DNA of 64,000 bases, taken from NCBI RefSeq assembly GCF_000421965.1, contig NZ_ATAY01000020.1, forward strand, positions 62,001 through 126,000. Direction: 5' to 3'. The notes below the pieces were generated by a model that was given only the letters and a program-made list of their open reading frames with translations, was not told the origin of the DNA and did not search any database. A program made the position numbers and the translations under genes. The stretch comes from Ruminiclostridium papyrosolvens C7. GTDB lineage: Bacteria; Bacillota; Clostridia; Acetivibrionales; DSM-1351. Each line of letters begins with the position of its first letter. Positions within the stretch are counted from its first letter, which is position 1. This document shows positions 8,304 to 16,998 of this stretch, in pieces.

Positions 8304-9545
8304 TTACCTAAAAAATGAAACAGGATGAATAATATTGTCTTCAATGGGGTTTGCATTAAGAGCACTATCTTTAAGCAAAATTGCCCTTTGAACAGAGTAA
8401 TGGCCAAACCTTTTACGAATGGCATCAATACTGAATTCCAGAGTTTCCAATTGTGGACGTTTATTATAATCTTCAAAAAAGGAAAGCTGGGTATGAGTGT
8501 CTGCCGTAACCAAATCAGTTGAACGTATACCAAGAGAACGTATAGGTTTATGCCACCCCCAATTTGCATTAAAAATATCCATAGCTTTACGTGAAATTTC
8601 ACCGGATATATAGCTGGGAACCGGTAGCTTTGCTTGCCGCTCAATTGATGCAAGCTCGTTATCACGAATAGAAATCTGTATTGTAGAACCCTTTAAATTA
8701 TGTTTTCTAAGCCTTTCCGCAACACTTTCGGCCAATACAGTAAAAGTAAGCTTGACATCATCTGTGTTTACAAGATCTCTTGCGGTTGTCATGCTATTTC
8801 CTATGCCTTTTATAGTTTCTTGGTAATCTGTTGCAATTACTTCAGAATAGTCCATGCCATTAGCAAAATTCCAAAGAGTTTCTCCCCATTTTCCAAGGTA
8901 CCTTTTAATGAAAGAGAGAGGCGTTCCTGCAAGGTCTCCGATAGTCATTATACCGACTTGGTTAAGTTTTCTACGGGTTGACCTGCCTACATAAAGCAAT
9001 TCGCCAACGTTTAAATTCCAAACCATTTCCTTAAAATTATTTTCAGTAATAACAGTAGTAGCATCAGGCTTTTTTAAATCAGACCCAAGCTTTGCAAATA
9101 TTCTATTAAAGCTAACTCCTACTGAAGCAGTAACACCAAGCTCTGTTTTAATAAGTTCACGTATTTCATTTGCAATCTTTTCTCCATCTCCAAACAGCTT
9201 GGTGCTTTCAGAAACGTCAATCCAGCACTCATCTATGCCGAAACTCTCAACAAGGCTGGAATACCTCGAATAAATTTCTCTGGCTTCTTTTGAAAATCTC
9301 AGGTATAAAGCATAATTGGGATTAACAACAACGAGGTTGGGACACTTTTGTTTTGCTTGCCAGATAGCCTCGCCTGTTTTTATTCCAAACTTTTTCGCAA
9401 TATAATTTTTAGCCAGAACAATTCCGTGACGCAAATCCTGGCTTCCGCAAACTGCTAAAGGATAATCCCTAAACTGTGGATTATACAGACATTCAACAGA
9501 AGCGTAAAAATTATTCAGGTCACAGTGTAAAATTACTCTATTCAT
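8304..9545 (-). CDS. dinB: DNA polymerase IV (Y-family translesion polymerase)
   Basis: A 413-residue protein. Y-family polymerases copy damaged DNA with low fidelity. Catalytic acidic residues are visible: Asp9 in HCDLNNFYASVE, and Asp105-Glu106 in SFGIDECWIDVS. The helix-hairpin-helix thumb region (QVGIMTIGDLAG) and the little-finger domain follow. The C-terminus SFFEDYNKR could be a beta-clamp-binding peptide of the QLSFF type (QLSFFED). Two LexA-type boxes sit at the promoter, so expression should rise on DNA damage. The small gene at 8061 follows in the same operon. Confidence 0.93.
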   Translation of the reverse strand: MNRVILHCDLNNFYASVECLYNPQFRDYPLAVCGSQDLRHGIVLAKNYIAKKFGIKTGEAIWQAKQKCPNLVVVNPNYALYLRFSKEAREIYSRYSSLVESFGIDECWIDVSESTKLFGDGEKIANEIRELIKTELGVTASVGVSFNRIFAKLGSDLKKPDATTVITENNFKEMVWNLNVGELLYVGRSTRRKLNQVGIMTIGDLAGTPLSFIKRYLGKWGETLWNFANGMDYSEVIATDYQETIKGIGNSMTTARDLVNTDDVKLTFTVLAESVAERLRKHNLKGSTIQISIRDNELASIERQAKLPVPSYISGEISRKAMDIFNANWGWHKPIRSLGIRSTDLVTADTHTQLSFFEDYNKRPQLETLEFSIDAIRKRFGHYSVQRAILLKDSALNANPIEDNIIHPVSFFR

Positions 9546-9561
9546 AAAGTCACTCCAGTCA

Positions 9562-9611
9562 GAACATTTGTTCGTATAATCATTATAAATCCGAACAAAT
9601 GTTCTTGTAAA
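9562..9611 (-). promoter_or_regulatory. dinB promoter with two LexA (SOS) boxes
   Basis: Two matches to the Gram-positive LexA consensus (GAAC, four bases, GTTC) lie at 9562-9573 and 9593-9604. On the minus strand, TTTACA (-35; plus-strand 9606-9611) and TATAAT (-10; 9582-9587) are 18 bases apart. One box lies inside that spacer and the other just downstream of the -10, so LexA bound at either would block transcription. Confidence 0.85.
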
Positions 9612-9797
9612 GAGGTAAAATTGTGTAGTATAATAATTTACCTAAAACAAAGCATTATAAATACTTCTTTAACTCATTTTTATTTTATGTAGACTAATAT
9701 TTGTGTTCTATGTTTTGGTAATGAATATTATACCTTGACTAAAACATCCAATACTGTTATAGTTTACTTTAATAAAATATGTTAATAATAATAATGA

Positions 9798-9920
9798 CAC
9801 TTCAGGGATAGGTGAAAATCCTTACCGGCGGTAGATAGCACAAGCTATAAGCCCGCGAGCGAAAGCAGATCCGGTCAAACTCCGGAGCCGACAGTACAGT
9901 CTGGATGAAAGATAGTGTAT
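9798..9920 (+). ncRNA. FMN riboswitch (RFN element)
   Basis: The conserved RFN segments are present in order: TTCAGGGATAGGTGAAAATC, TACCGGCGGTA, AGCCCGCGAGC, GATCCGGT, ACTCCGGAGCCGACAGT and GGATGAAAGA. It binds flavin mononucleotide and should shut off the ribDEBAH operon when FMN is plentiful. Confidence 0.95.
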
Positions 9921-9937
9921 TTAATTTTGCTATTTTG

Positions 9938-9970
9938 TCCCCGGGGGTTGTCTACCTCTGGGGATTTTTG
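9938..9970 (+). terminator. Expression-platform terminator of the FMN riboswitch
   Basis: A C/G-rich stem (TCCCC with GGGGA, extended inward with several G-U pairs, loop TGTCT) runs into TTTTTG, 30 bases before ribD. FMN binding would favour this hairpin. Confidence 0.8.
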
Positions 9971-10002
9971 CATTCTAAGGAAATAAAAGCAAGGAGAACA
10001 AA

Positions 10003-11106
10003 ATGAACATACATGAGTTTTATATGAAAAGGGCATTGGAAATTGCAAAAGGGGGGTGGGGGAGAACAAACCCGAATCCATTGGTTGGAGCTGTTATAGT
10101 AAAGGATGGCGAAATAATCTCGGAAGGTTTCCATGAAGCTTTAGGGTGTGCTCATGCCGAGGTTTGTGCTTTTAAAAATGCTACCACTGATATTTCAGGG
10201 GCTACTATTTATGTAAATCTTGAGCCGTGCTCACATTACGGAAGGACTCCTCCGTGTGCAAAAGCAATTGTGGAGTCCGGAATAAAGGAAGTAGTTGTCT
10301 CAATGGTGGACCCAAACCCCAAGGTAGCAGGAAAGGGCATACAAATACTAAAAGATGCCAATATTAATGTGATAGTGGGAGTCCTTGAGGAAGAGGCAAG
10401 AAGACTAAATGAAATATTTATACACTATATAACTAAAAGGCTTCCCTTTATAATTATGAAAACCGCAATGACATTAGACGGTAAAATTGCATCGGTTACA
10501 GGGGACTCCAAATGGATAAGTGGTGAATCCTCAAGAGAGTATGTCCATAAAATACGTAATAGGGTATCGTCAATCATGGTAGGCGTAAACACAATAATAA
10601 ATGATAATCCCTCATTGACTGCAAGGCCGTCCTCTGGAGATGGCATTGACCCTGTCCGTATCGTAGTTGACAGTGGCGGAAGGATTCCGATGGACAGCAG
10701 GGTTATTGAGTGTGATTCAAAGGAAGGACTTATACTTGCAACTACAGATAAAATCAATAAAGACAAGGAAACTCAGCTTTTATCCCGTGGGGTAAAGATA
10801 ATAAAAACAGCACAAAAAAATGGAAAAGTAAATCTCAGGGAGCTTATGGAGGAATTGTACAGGCTTGAAATTGACAGTGTCCTTTTGGAAGGAGGAGGTA
10901 CCCTTAACTTTTCAGCACTCGAGACAGGCATAGTAAACAAGGTTATGACCTTTATTTCACCAAAAATAATAGGCGGATGTTCGGCTGTAACGTCTGTAGG
11001 GGGGGATGGAATAGAAAAAATGAAGGATGCCATAGCTCTTTCGGATATCAGAGTTGAAAGGTTTGACAGAGATGTACTTATTGAGGGATATATTGCAGAC
11101 AAATAG
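10003..11106 (+). CDS. ribD: Bifunctional diaminohydroxyphosphoribosylaminopyrimidine deaminase / reductase
   Basis: A 367-residue, two-domain enzyme for the second and third steps of riboflavin synthesis. The N-terminal deaminase has the zinc site His51-Ala-Glu53 (CAHAEV) and Cys76/Cys85 (EPCSHYGRTPPC). The C-terminal reductase starts near residue 145 (IMKTAMTLDGKIA, SGESSREYVH) and ends with the LLEGGGTLNFSAL nucleotide-binding loop. It is the first gene after the FMN riboswitch, with AAGGAGAAC before the ATG, and is followed by ribE after 20 bases. Length and motifs are normal. Confidence 0.96.
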   Translation: MNIHEFYMKRALEIAKGGWGRTNPNPLVGAVIVKDGEIISEGFHEALGCAHAEVCAFKNATTDISGATIYVNLEPCSHYGRTPPCAKAIVESGIKEVVVSMVDPNPKVAGKGIQILKDANINVIVGVLEEEARRLNEIFIHYITKRLPFIIMKTAMTLDGKIASVTGDSKWISGESSREYVHKIRNRVSSIMVGVNTIINDNPSLTARPSSGDGIDPVRIVVDSGGRIPMDSRVIECDSKEGLILATTDKINKDKETQLLSRGVKIIKTAQKNGKVNLRELMEELYRLEIDSVLLEGGGTLNFSALETGIVNKVMTFISPKIIGGCSAVTSVGGDGIEKMKDAIALSDIRVERFDRDVLIEGYIADK

Positions 11107-11126
11107 CGATTTGGGAGGTGACAGGC

Positions 11127-11783
11127 GTGTTTACGGGAATTGTTGAAGAAATGGGAAGTGTGAAAAAGATTATATACGGCAGCAGCTCGATTAAGCTTTC
11201 CATAGAATGTAAAACTGTAATTGAAGGCACTGTTAAAGGGGACAGCATAGCTGTAAACGGCATATGCCTTACAGTTACTGAATTAGGAGAAAACTGGTTC
11301 ACGGCTGATGTAATGCCGGAAACCATGAGGAAAACAGGACTTGAAAAGTTGAAGCCCAGCGGAAAGGTAAATCTGGAGAGGGCATTAAGACTTGCTGACA
11401 GACTGGGAGGCCATATAGTCAGCGGTCATATTGATGGAACGGGGACTATTACCGGATTAAAGAAAGAGGATAATGCAGTTCTTATTACAATTACTGCACC
11501 TGAACAGATTATGAAATATATTGTTCAAAAAGGTTCGGTGGCTCTGGACGGTACAAGTCTTACCATAGCGGAGCTTACTTCAAATACCTTCATGGTTTCC
11601 CTTATACCGTTGACACGAGGATTCACCATACTTGGATCTAAAAGTATTGGCGACAGAGTAAATATAGAATGTGACATTATAGGGAAATACGTAGAAAAGA
11701 TGTTAAAAGGCGAAATCCTAGAGTCAGAACCTTCCAAAAGTGATTTATCGGCTGAATTTCTTAGAGAGCACGGGTTTGTGTAA
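11127..11783 (+). CDS. ribE: Riboflavin synthase alpha chain
   Basis: A 218-residue enzyme that converts two molecules of 6,7-dimethyl-8-ribityllumazine to riboflavin. I chose GTG 11127 because GGGAGG lies at 11113-11118 and the protein then begins MFTGIVEE, the standard family start; a GTG at 11118 overlaps the ribosome site. Two lumazine-binding repeats are seen, one from residue 1 and one from about residue 98 (GHIDGTGTI). NGICLTV and DGTSLTI are the matching repeat motifs. It is the second gene of the rib operon. Confidence 0.95.
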   Translation: MFTGIVEEMGSVKKIIYGSSSIKLSIECKTVIEGTVKGDSIAVNGICLTVTELGENWFTADVMPETMRKTGLEKLKPSGKVNLERALRLADRLGGHIVSGHIDGTGTITGLKKEDNAVLITITAPEQIMKYIVQKGSVALDGTSLTIAELTSNTFMVSLIPLTRGFTILGSKSIGDRVNIECDIIGKYVEKMLKGEILESEPSKSDLSAEFLREHGFV

Positions 11784-11809
11784 TATAAAATAAAAAAGGA
11801 GTGAGTTTC

Positions 11810-13081
11810 TTGAATTTTAGTTCAATAGAAGAAGCAATAGAGGATATCCGTCAAGGTAAAATTGTTGTAGTGGTAGACGATGAAGACAGGGAAAACGAGG
11901 GTGACCTCCTTATGGCTGCGGAAAAGGCTACCCCTGAAAGTATAAATTTCATGGCTACCTATGGTAAAGGTATGATATGTGTTCCGCTGACATCAGACAG
12001 AGCAGAAGAACTGGAGCTTTTCCCCATGGTAAGTCACAATGAAGAACGTCTCGGTACGGCATTTACGATAACTGTGGACCACAAGGATTCCACAACAGGT
12101 ATTTCGGCCTTTGAAAGAGCACATACAATAGTTGAACTTACAAATAAGAATGCACGTCCGGGAGACTTCAAAAAGCCGGGGCATGTATTTCCGCTTACGG
12201 CAAGAGACGGAGGAGTTCTCAAACGAGCCGGACATACCGAAGCTGCGGTTGATCTGGCCCGAATGGCTGGACTGCATCCGGCGGGAGTAATATGTGAAAT
12301 AATGAATGATGACGGAAGGATGGCAAGGGTTCCTCAATTACTGGAATTCTCCCGAAAGCACGGTTTAAAGATAATAACTGTAGCAGGACTAATTGAGTAT
12401 CGCAGAAAAAATGAAAAGTTGATTAAAAGAGCTGCCGAAGCAAAAATGCCCACTGCCTATGGAGAATTTAAAATAATCGGTTATGAGAATACTACTAATG
12501 GAGAACACCATGTAGCACTTGTTAAGGGGGATGTGGCAGGCTCAACAGACCCCGTTCTGGTCAGAGTACATTCGGAATGTCTTACAGGCGATGCTTTTCA
12601 TTCCAAAAGGTGCGACTGCGGGGAACAGCTGGAGGCCGCATTGAGTAGAATCAACCATGAAGGAAAAGGTGTTTTGCTTTATATGCGTCAAGAGGGCAGG
12701 GGCATCGGTCTGATAAATAAAATACGTGCATACGAGCTTCAGGACCAGGGAATGGATACTGTTGAAGCAAATATAAAACTGGGCTTTCCGGCAGATTTAA
12801 GAGAGTACGGCATAGGTGCCCAAATCCTGTACGATTTAGGAATAAAAAAAATAAAACTTCTGACCAACAACCCCAAAAAACTGGTTGGGCTGAATGGTTA
12901 TGGTTTGGAGGTAGTTGGACGGGAGCCTATACAAATAAAAGAAAATGATAAAAACGAATTTTACCTTAGAACTAAAAAAGAAAAAATGGGCCATTTATTT
13001 GAAGGCTTAAACAATAATACAAGTCATAAAAATACAACAGCGCATCAGGAGGAAAATAAAAATGTCGATAAAAACAAATGA
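11810..13081 (+). CDS. ribBA: Bifunctional DHBP synthase / GTP cyclohydrolase II
   Basis: Supplies both early precursors of riboflavin: the four-carbon unit from ribulose-5-phosphate (N-terminal half) and the ring precursor from GTP (C-terminal half). [11 protein letters not shown] and [11 protein letters not shown] are DHBP synthase motifs. [20 protein letters not shown] contains the three zinc-binding cysteines of cyclohydrolase II, followed by [12 protein letters not shown] 11810 fits the AAGGAGTG site (11796-11803) better than GTG 11801, which has no spacing. The last 20 bases overlap ribH. The C-terminal ~25 residues (after GHLFEGL) form an unconserved N/T/H/K-rich tail. Confidence 0.95.
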   Translation: MNFSSIEEAIEDIRQGKIVVVVDDEDRENEGDLLMAAEKATPESINFMATYGKGMICVPLTSDRAEELELFPMVSHNEERLGTAFTITVDHKDSTTGISAFERAHTIVELTNKNARPGDFKKPGHVFPLTARDGGVLKRAGHTEAAVDLARMAGLHPAGVICEIMNDDGRMARVPQLLEFSRKHGLKIITVAGLIEYRRKNEKLIKRAAEAKMPTAYGEFKIIGYENTTNGEHHVALVKGDVAGSTDPVLVRVHSECLTGDAFHSKRCDCGEQLEAALSRINHEGKGVLLYMRQEGRGIGLINKIRAYELQDQGMDTVEANIKLGFPADLREYGIGAQILYDLGIKKIKLLTNNPKKLVGLNGYGLEVVGREPIQIKENDKNEFYLRTKKEKMGHLFEGLNNNTSHKNTTAHQEENKNVDKNK

Positions 13082-13529
13082 AGGTAATCTTATTGCAAGT
13101 GGTTTAAAGTTTGGGATTGTTGTAGGGCGATTTAATGAGTTTATAAGCAGCAAGCTTTTGGCAGGGGCTATAGACGGATTGGTAAGGCATGGGGCTAACG
13201 AATCGGATATTACTGTTTCATGGGTTCCGGGTGCTTTTGAAATACCCATAGCCGCACAAAAAATGGCAAATTCAAGTAAGTATTCTGCGGTAATTTGCGT
13301 AGGTGCAGTAATCAGAGGCTCTACACCGCACTTTGACTATGTGGCGGGTGAGGTGTCAAAAGGGATAGCCCGAATATCACTTGATACAGGTGTACCGGTT
13401 ATTTTCGGGGTGCTTACTACCGATACAATTGAGCAGGCCATTGAACGCGCAGGTACAAAAGCAGGGAACAAAGGATATGATGCAGCGGTAACGGCAATAG
13501 AAATGGCAAACCTGCTTAACCAACTGTAG
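13062..13529 (+). CDS. ribH: 6,7-dimethyl-8-ribityllumazine synthase
   Basis: A 155-residue enzyme that condenses the pyrimidine and four-carbon intermediates. Family motifs are seen: [31 protein letters not shown] and [11 protein letters not shown]. Members assemble into 60-mer capsids or pentamers; the form here cannot be told. The ATG lies inside the end of ribBA with AGGAGG upstream, indicating translational coupling. It is the last gene of the rib operon. Confidence 0.96.
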   Translation: MSIKTNEGNLIASGLKFGIVVGRFNEFISSKLLAGAIDGLVRHGANESDITVSWVPGAFEIPIAAQKMANSSKYSAVICVGAVIRGSTPHFDYVAGEVSKGIARISLDTGVPVIFGVLTTDTIEQAIERAGTKAGNKGYDAAVTAIEMANLLNQL

Positions 13530-13620
13530 AAATTCGAGAAAAAATTCTAAAAAATTTAATTATCCATAGATATTGAAAAAAGAACAATAGAGGTATATAA
13601 TTACTTTGTTAATTAAATAT

Positions 13621-13823
13621 TCGTTAGGTGAGGTTCCTATACAGATATATGCTGCTGCCCGGAAACATCGAGAGATGCCAATGGGTCAACAGGTACTACC
13701 GAAATAAGGTTTTACTTAATGTAGCTGGAGAGAAGTGGTCCAAAGCTGTATAGTGCTAAAACTCAACGAGTGAAGGTTATTTCTATGACATAAACCCGTC
13801 ACTCGTTTTGCGACGGTTTTTTT
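13621..13823 (+). ncRNA. M-box (ykoK) magnesium riboswitch with terminator
   Basis: Conserved M-box segments are present: CGTTAGGTGAGG, GCTGCTGCCCGGAAACATCG, AGAGATGCCAATGGGT, CAACAGGTA and GTAGCTGGAG. Two mutually exclusive hairpins follow: a 9-bp stem (13765-13773 with 13799-13807) and a terminator (CCGTC 13796-13800 with GACGG 13812-13816 and seven T). High Mg2+ should favour the terminator and stop transcription before corA. The preceding bases 13530-13620 show nothing beyond A/T-rich sequence. Confidence 0.93.
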
Positions 13824-13855
13824 ATTTCTTTTAATTTCTTTAGGAGGTGAACGGT

Positions 13856-13948
13856 ATGGATTGCGACCCTGATAGTAATTATCACATACGTAATTCAATA
13901 AGTTATGTGGGCTTGTTTGCTGTGCCGTTTACTTTGTCGACAAAGTAA
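13856..13948 (+). CDS. 30-residue ORF between the M-box and corA (possible leader peptide)
   Basis: Very strong AGGAGGTGA (13842-13850) six bases before an ATG, then 30 codons and TAA. The peptide begins MDCDPDSNYHIRNSISYV, is acidic at the start and moderately hydrophobic at the end, and contains no proline run. It lies after the riboswitch terminator and 55 bases before corA, so it is transcribed only when Mg2+ is low. It may act as a leader peptide tuning corA, or be a small protein in its own right. I recognise no homolog. Confidence 0.55.
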   Translation: MDCDPDSNYHIRNSISYVGLFAVPFTLSTK

Positions 13949-14003
13949 TGTATGCAAGCAAATAATCCCTTAATGTAAGACTATATAGAGAAGAGGGATA
14001 TCT

Positions 14004-14933
14004 ATGATTGAAATTTATAAAACAGTAAATAATGAAATAGCGCATGCAGATACATTTGAGGACGGAGTATGGGTGAATCTCATTAATCCTACCGAGGAAG
14101 AAATTGTAAAGGTACACAATACACTGGGTGTGGAAATGGACTTTTTGAAGGCTGCATTGGATGAAGAGGAAAGAGCCCGTATTGAAAGTGACAATGGACA
14201 GACTCTTATAATCGTTGACGTACCCATTGTAGAAAAAGAGGGTAAGCTCAATGTATATACAACCATACCTCTTGCAATTATACTTATAAAGCACATAATT
14301 ATTACGGTATGTCTGAAAGAAGACACAATACTTAATGATTTTGCAAACAACAGAGTTAAATCCTTTTTAACTCAATTTAAGACAAGGTTTGTGCTCCAGA
14401 TTCTATACAGAAATGCAACAAGGTACTTACAATACCTCAAGCATATAGACAAAACAAGCAGCAGAGTGGAACAGGAAGTTTACAAGTCCATGAAGAACAA
14501 GGAAGTAATTCAGATGCTAAAACTTGAAAAGAGTCTTGTATACTTTTCAACAGCATTAAAATCAAATGAAGTTGTTCTGGAAAAATTAATGAAATTTGAG
14601 TATATAAAAAATTATCCGGATGACCAAGAACTTCTTGAGGATGTTATTATAGAAAATAAGCAGGCCATAGAGATGGCTAATATATACAGCAGTATTCTGT
14701 CGGGAACGATGGATGCTTTTGCTTCCGTTATTTCAAACAACCTCAATATAGTAATGAAGTTTTTGACATCAGTAACGATTGTTATGGCTATACCTACAAT
14801 GATTTCCAGCTTCTTTGGTATGAATGTTGATTTGCCGTTAAGAGGAGGACATTCATTCTGGTTTATAGTAATTATTGCGGTGGTAATGTGCATGGTTACG
14901 GGTTACACACTTTACAAGAAAAAATTATTTTAA
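14004..14933 (+). CDS. corA: CorA-family magnesium transporter
   Basis: A 309-residue protein. The N-terminal ~240 residues form the cytosolic funnel domain and long stalk helix. Two membrane segments end the protein, the first followed by the diagnostic GMN selectivity motif (FFGMNVDLP, about residues 271-279) and the second reaching residue ~300, then a basic YKKKLF tail. CorA pentamers carry Mg2+ (sometimes Co2+ or Ni2+) through the membrane. The M-box riboswitch upstream agrees with a magnesium role. Confidence 0.94.
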   Translation: MIEIYKTVNNEIAHADTFEDGVWVNLINPTEEEIVKVHNTLGVEMDFLKAALDEEERARIESDNGQTLIIVDVPIVEKEGKLNVYTTIPLAIILIKHIIITVCLKEDTILNDFANNRVKSFLTQFKTRFVLQILYRNATRYLQYLKHIDKTSSRVEQEVYKSMKNKEVIQMLKLEKSLVYFSTALKSNEVVLEKLMKFEYIKNYPDDQELLEDVIIENKQAIEMANIYSSILSGTMDAFASVISNNLNIVMKFLTSVTIVMAIPTMISSFFGMNVDLPLRGGHSFWFIVIIAVVMCMVTGYTLYKKKLF

Positions 14934-14938
14934 ATACA

Positions 14939-14968
14939 AAAAGGGATGCCTCAATAAGAGACATCCTT
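14939..14968. terminator. Two-way terminator between corA and the repeat-protein gene
   Basis: Stem AAAGGGATG with CATCCTTT plus inner pairs and an AATAA loop, with A/T runs on both sides, between two convergent genes. Confidence 0.7.
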
Positions 14969-14971
14969 TAT

Positions 14972-15196
14972 TTATCTTTCACACATATTTCCTGCACCGT
15001 CATAAAAACTATCATCGCAATTCCTTAAGAGGCCCTGACTATCATAAAAGTTTTCATCAGCTTTTCTTAATATACTGAAATAGTCAAAATAATCTTCACC
15101 CGGGTCGCGTAGTATTCCTTCTTTATCGAAGAAACTGTCTCCGGGATTTCTTAAAATTCCCCGGCCGTCATAATATTTTTCCTTACGGGAATACAA
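14972..15196 (-). CDS. Small protein of five 14-residue YYD..GILR repeats
   Basis: A 74-residue protein starting at TTG 15196. After a short basic start it is almost entirely a 14-residue repeat: YYDGRGILRNPGDS, FFDKEGILRDPGED, YFDYFSILRKADEN, FYDSQGLLRNCDDS and a partial FYDGAGNMCER. The regular aromatic-aromatic-Asp and Gly-Ile/Leu-Leu-Arg pattern suggests a small closed beta structure, comparable in idea to WG-repeat or beta-flower proteins; this is inference. No signal peptide or membrane segment is seen. The conserved spacing argues that it is a true gene despite the small size. Confidence 0.65.
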   Translation of the reverse strand: MYSRKEKYYDGRGILRNPGDSFFDKEGILRDPGEDYFDYFSILRKADENFYDSQGLLRNCDDSFYDGAGNMCER

Positions 15197-15511
15197 AACT
15201 CATCACTCTTTCTTTTAATAATCAAAAAAATTATATCATATTGCTTGAAAATAGCCAAAGTCGGTTATCCTTGAAACTGACATATTTATGTTCATGTACA
15301 AGGGAGTTGTTATGAAAAAATGGCAAGTTTGTATTATAGCTTCAAATTCCTTGCTTATATTAGTTATATGTAAAGAATTTGATAATGTACATTTTTTCTC
15401 AGAAATAATCCTCACATAAAGTGTAAACATTTTTTTAGGAATGGAATTGTGCTATAATTCAAATATATTTTTGTAAGAAAATAGGTATTGATGTCTCTTG
15501 GAGGGTAATAA
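15197..15511. other. Intergenic stretch, 315 bases
   Basis: A divergent promoter region between the repeat-protein gene (minus) and the flavoprotein operon (plus). A TATAAT at 15453-15458 could be the -10 of the flavoprotein operon, but I see no good -35 and no operator or riboswitch. GGAGG precedes the ATG at 15512. Confidence 0.5.
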
Positions 15512-16979
15512 ATGGAAATAAATACTCAAAATCAATTTGATATTGTAATAGTTGGGGCAGGTGCAGTAGGTTGCGCAATAGCAAGAGAGCTTTCCAGATA
15601 CCAATTAAAAGTTGCGGTTTTTGAAAAGGAAAGCGATGTGGCAGCCGGAACCAGCGGCAGAAACAGTGCCGTAGTACACGCAGGCTTTAACAATAAGCCC
15701 GGCAGCCTTATGGCAAAGTTTTGCGTGGAAGGAAATGAGGGTTTTGAAAGCCTGTGCAGAGAGCTGGATGTCCCATATAAAAAAACAGGAAAGCTGATAG
15801 TTGCTTTTGATGAAAGCGACTTTGCGGGAATAGACAAGTTAATTGAAAACGGCAAAAAGAATGGCGTAAAAGGCCTTGAATTTATAAGTGAGGGAGTTGT
15901 TAAAAAACTTAGAACCCCATGTTGGGGGAATTGGAGCAATGCTGTCCCCCAATACGGCAATAACAAACCCCTTTTTGTATACGGTGGCTCTTGCCGAAAA
16001 TGCTGTACAAAATGGAGTTAAGTTCTTTCTGGAAACCGAGGTAAAGGGCATTTCAAAAAGAAATGATCTCTTCCGTATAAAGGCAGGAGAATCTTATTAC
16101 TACAGCAGATACGTCATTAACAGTGCAGGACTCTATTCAGACAGGATAGCTTCAATGGCGGGAGAAACAGGCTACAAGATATATCCCTGCCGCGGAGAAT
16201 ACTTTATATTGGACAAACGTACAAGCCAATATCTGAATATGCCTGTTTACCCTGTTCCAAGGTCCGGAATAGGAGGACTTGGCGTTCACCTGACACCTAC
16301 AATGGAAGGAAATATACTTATCGGCCCAAGTGCAGAGTATATTAAAACAAAAAATGACTACAGTGCTACAAAGACTGTAATGGACAAGCTTTTTAAAGAG
16401 GCAAAGGAACTTCTTCCTCCCCTGAGCATGAAACATATTATACGAAGCTATACCGGTATACGGTCGAAAATTGTAGGGCCTAAAACAGGGGGCTTCGGAG
16501 ATTTTATTATAGAAGAATCGAAAGTAGTACCAGGCCTTATAAACCTTATAGGTATTGAATCTCCGGGACTTACATCATCAGCTCCAATCAGCCGTATGGT
16601 AAGGGACATTATTTCAAATAAAGAGGATTTGACACCTAAAAAGGACTTTATCCCAGAAAGAAAGGGAATTGTTCAGTTCAGGGAATTACCGGTGGAGCAA
16701 AAACAGGCATTGATAAAAGAATGTCCTGAGTATGGAGAGATAGTCTGCAGATGCGAGGGGATAACCAAAAAGGAAATACTCGACGCAGTCAATAATCCAC
16801 TTGGAGTTACAACTCTTGCAGGAATAAAATACAGGGCAAGAGCAATGATGGGAAGATGTCAGGGAGGTTACTGTCTTACCAGAATTGTGGATATACTGAA
16901 AAATGAAAAAGGGTTAAATCCTGAAGAAATAACTCTACGAGGTAAAAATTCAATACTGTTTACCGGACAGGTAAAGTAA
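15512..16979 (+). pseudogene. Frameshifted FAD-dependent glycerol-3-phosphate dehydrogenase-like gene with BFD domain
   Basis: Two overlapping frames together make one complete ~488-residue flavoprotein. The first part has the FAD fold (IVIVGAGAVGCAIARELS) and AAGTSGRNSAVVHAGF. The second part continues from LEPHVGGIGAMLSPN to a C-terminal [2Fe-2S] BFD-like domain (CRCEGITKKE, MGRCQGGYC). The frame changes at a run of six A (15902-15907); one A fewer would restore it. The start has GGAGGGTAATAA before ATG. With the next two genes it forms the GlpA-like / FAD reductase / DUF1667 trio common in clostridia, which oxidises glycerol-3-phosphate or a similar 2-hydroxy substrate. The lesion could be a real mutation or a sequencing error. 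Confidence 0.85.
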
Positions 16980-16998
16980 AAAAGTATAGGTGAGGCGT

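Noticed and set aside
8291-8665. 124-codon minus-strand ORF at the end of dinB
   Set aside because: It lies wholly inside dinB in another frame and has no ribosome site or sensible composition.
11993-12337. Minus-strand ORFs inside ribBA
   Set aside because: Shadows of a well-supported gene; no ribosome sites, and composition typical of an antisense frame.
15888-15910. Programmed ribosomal frameshift in the GlpA-like gene
   Set aside because: The needed shift is +1 (or -2), while the A AAA AAC run would favour -1, and its phase does not match the reading frame. A plain indel is simpler.
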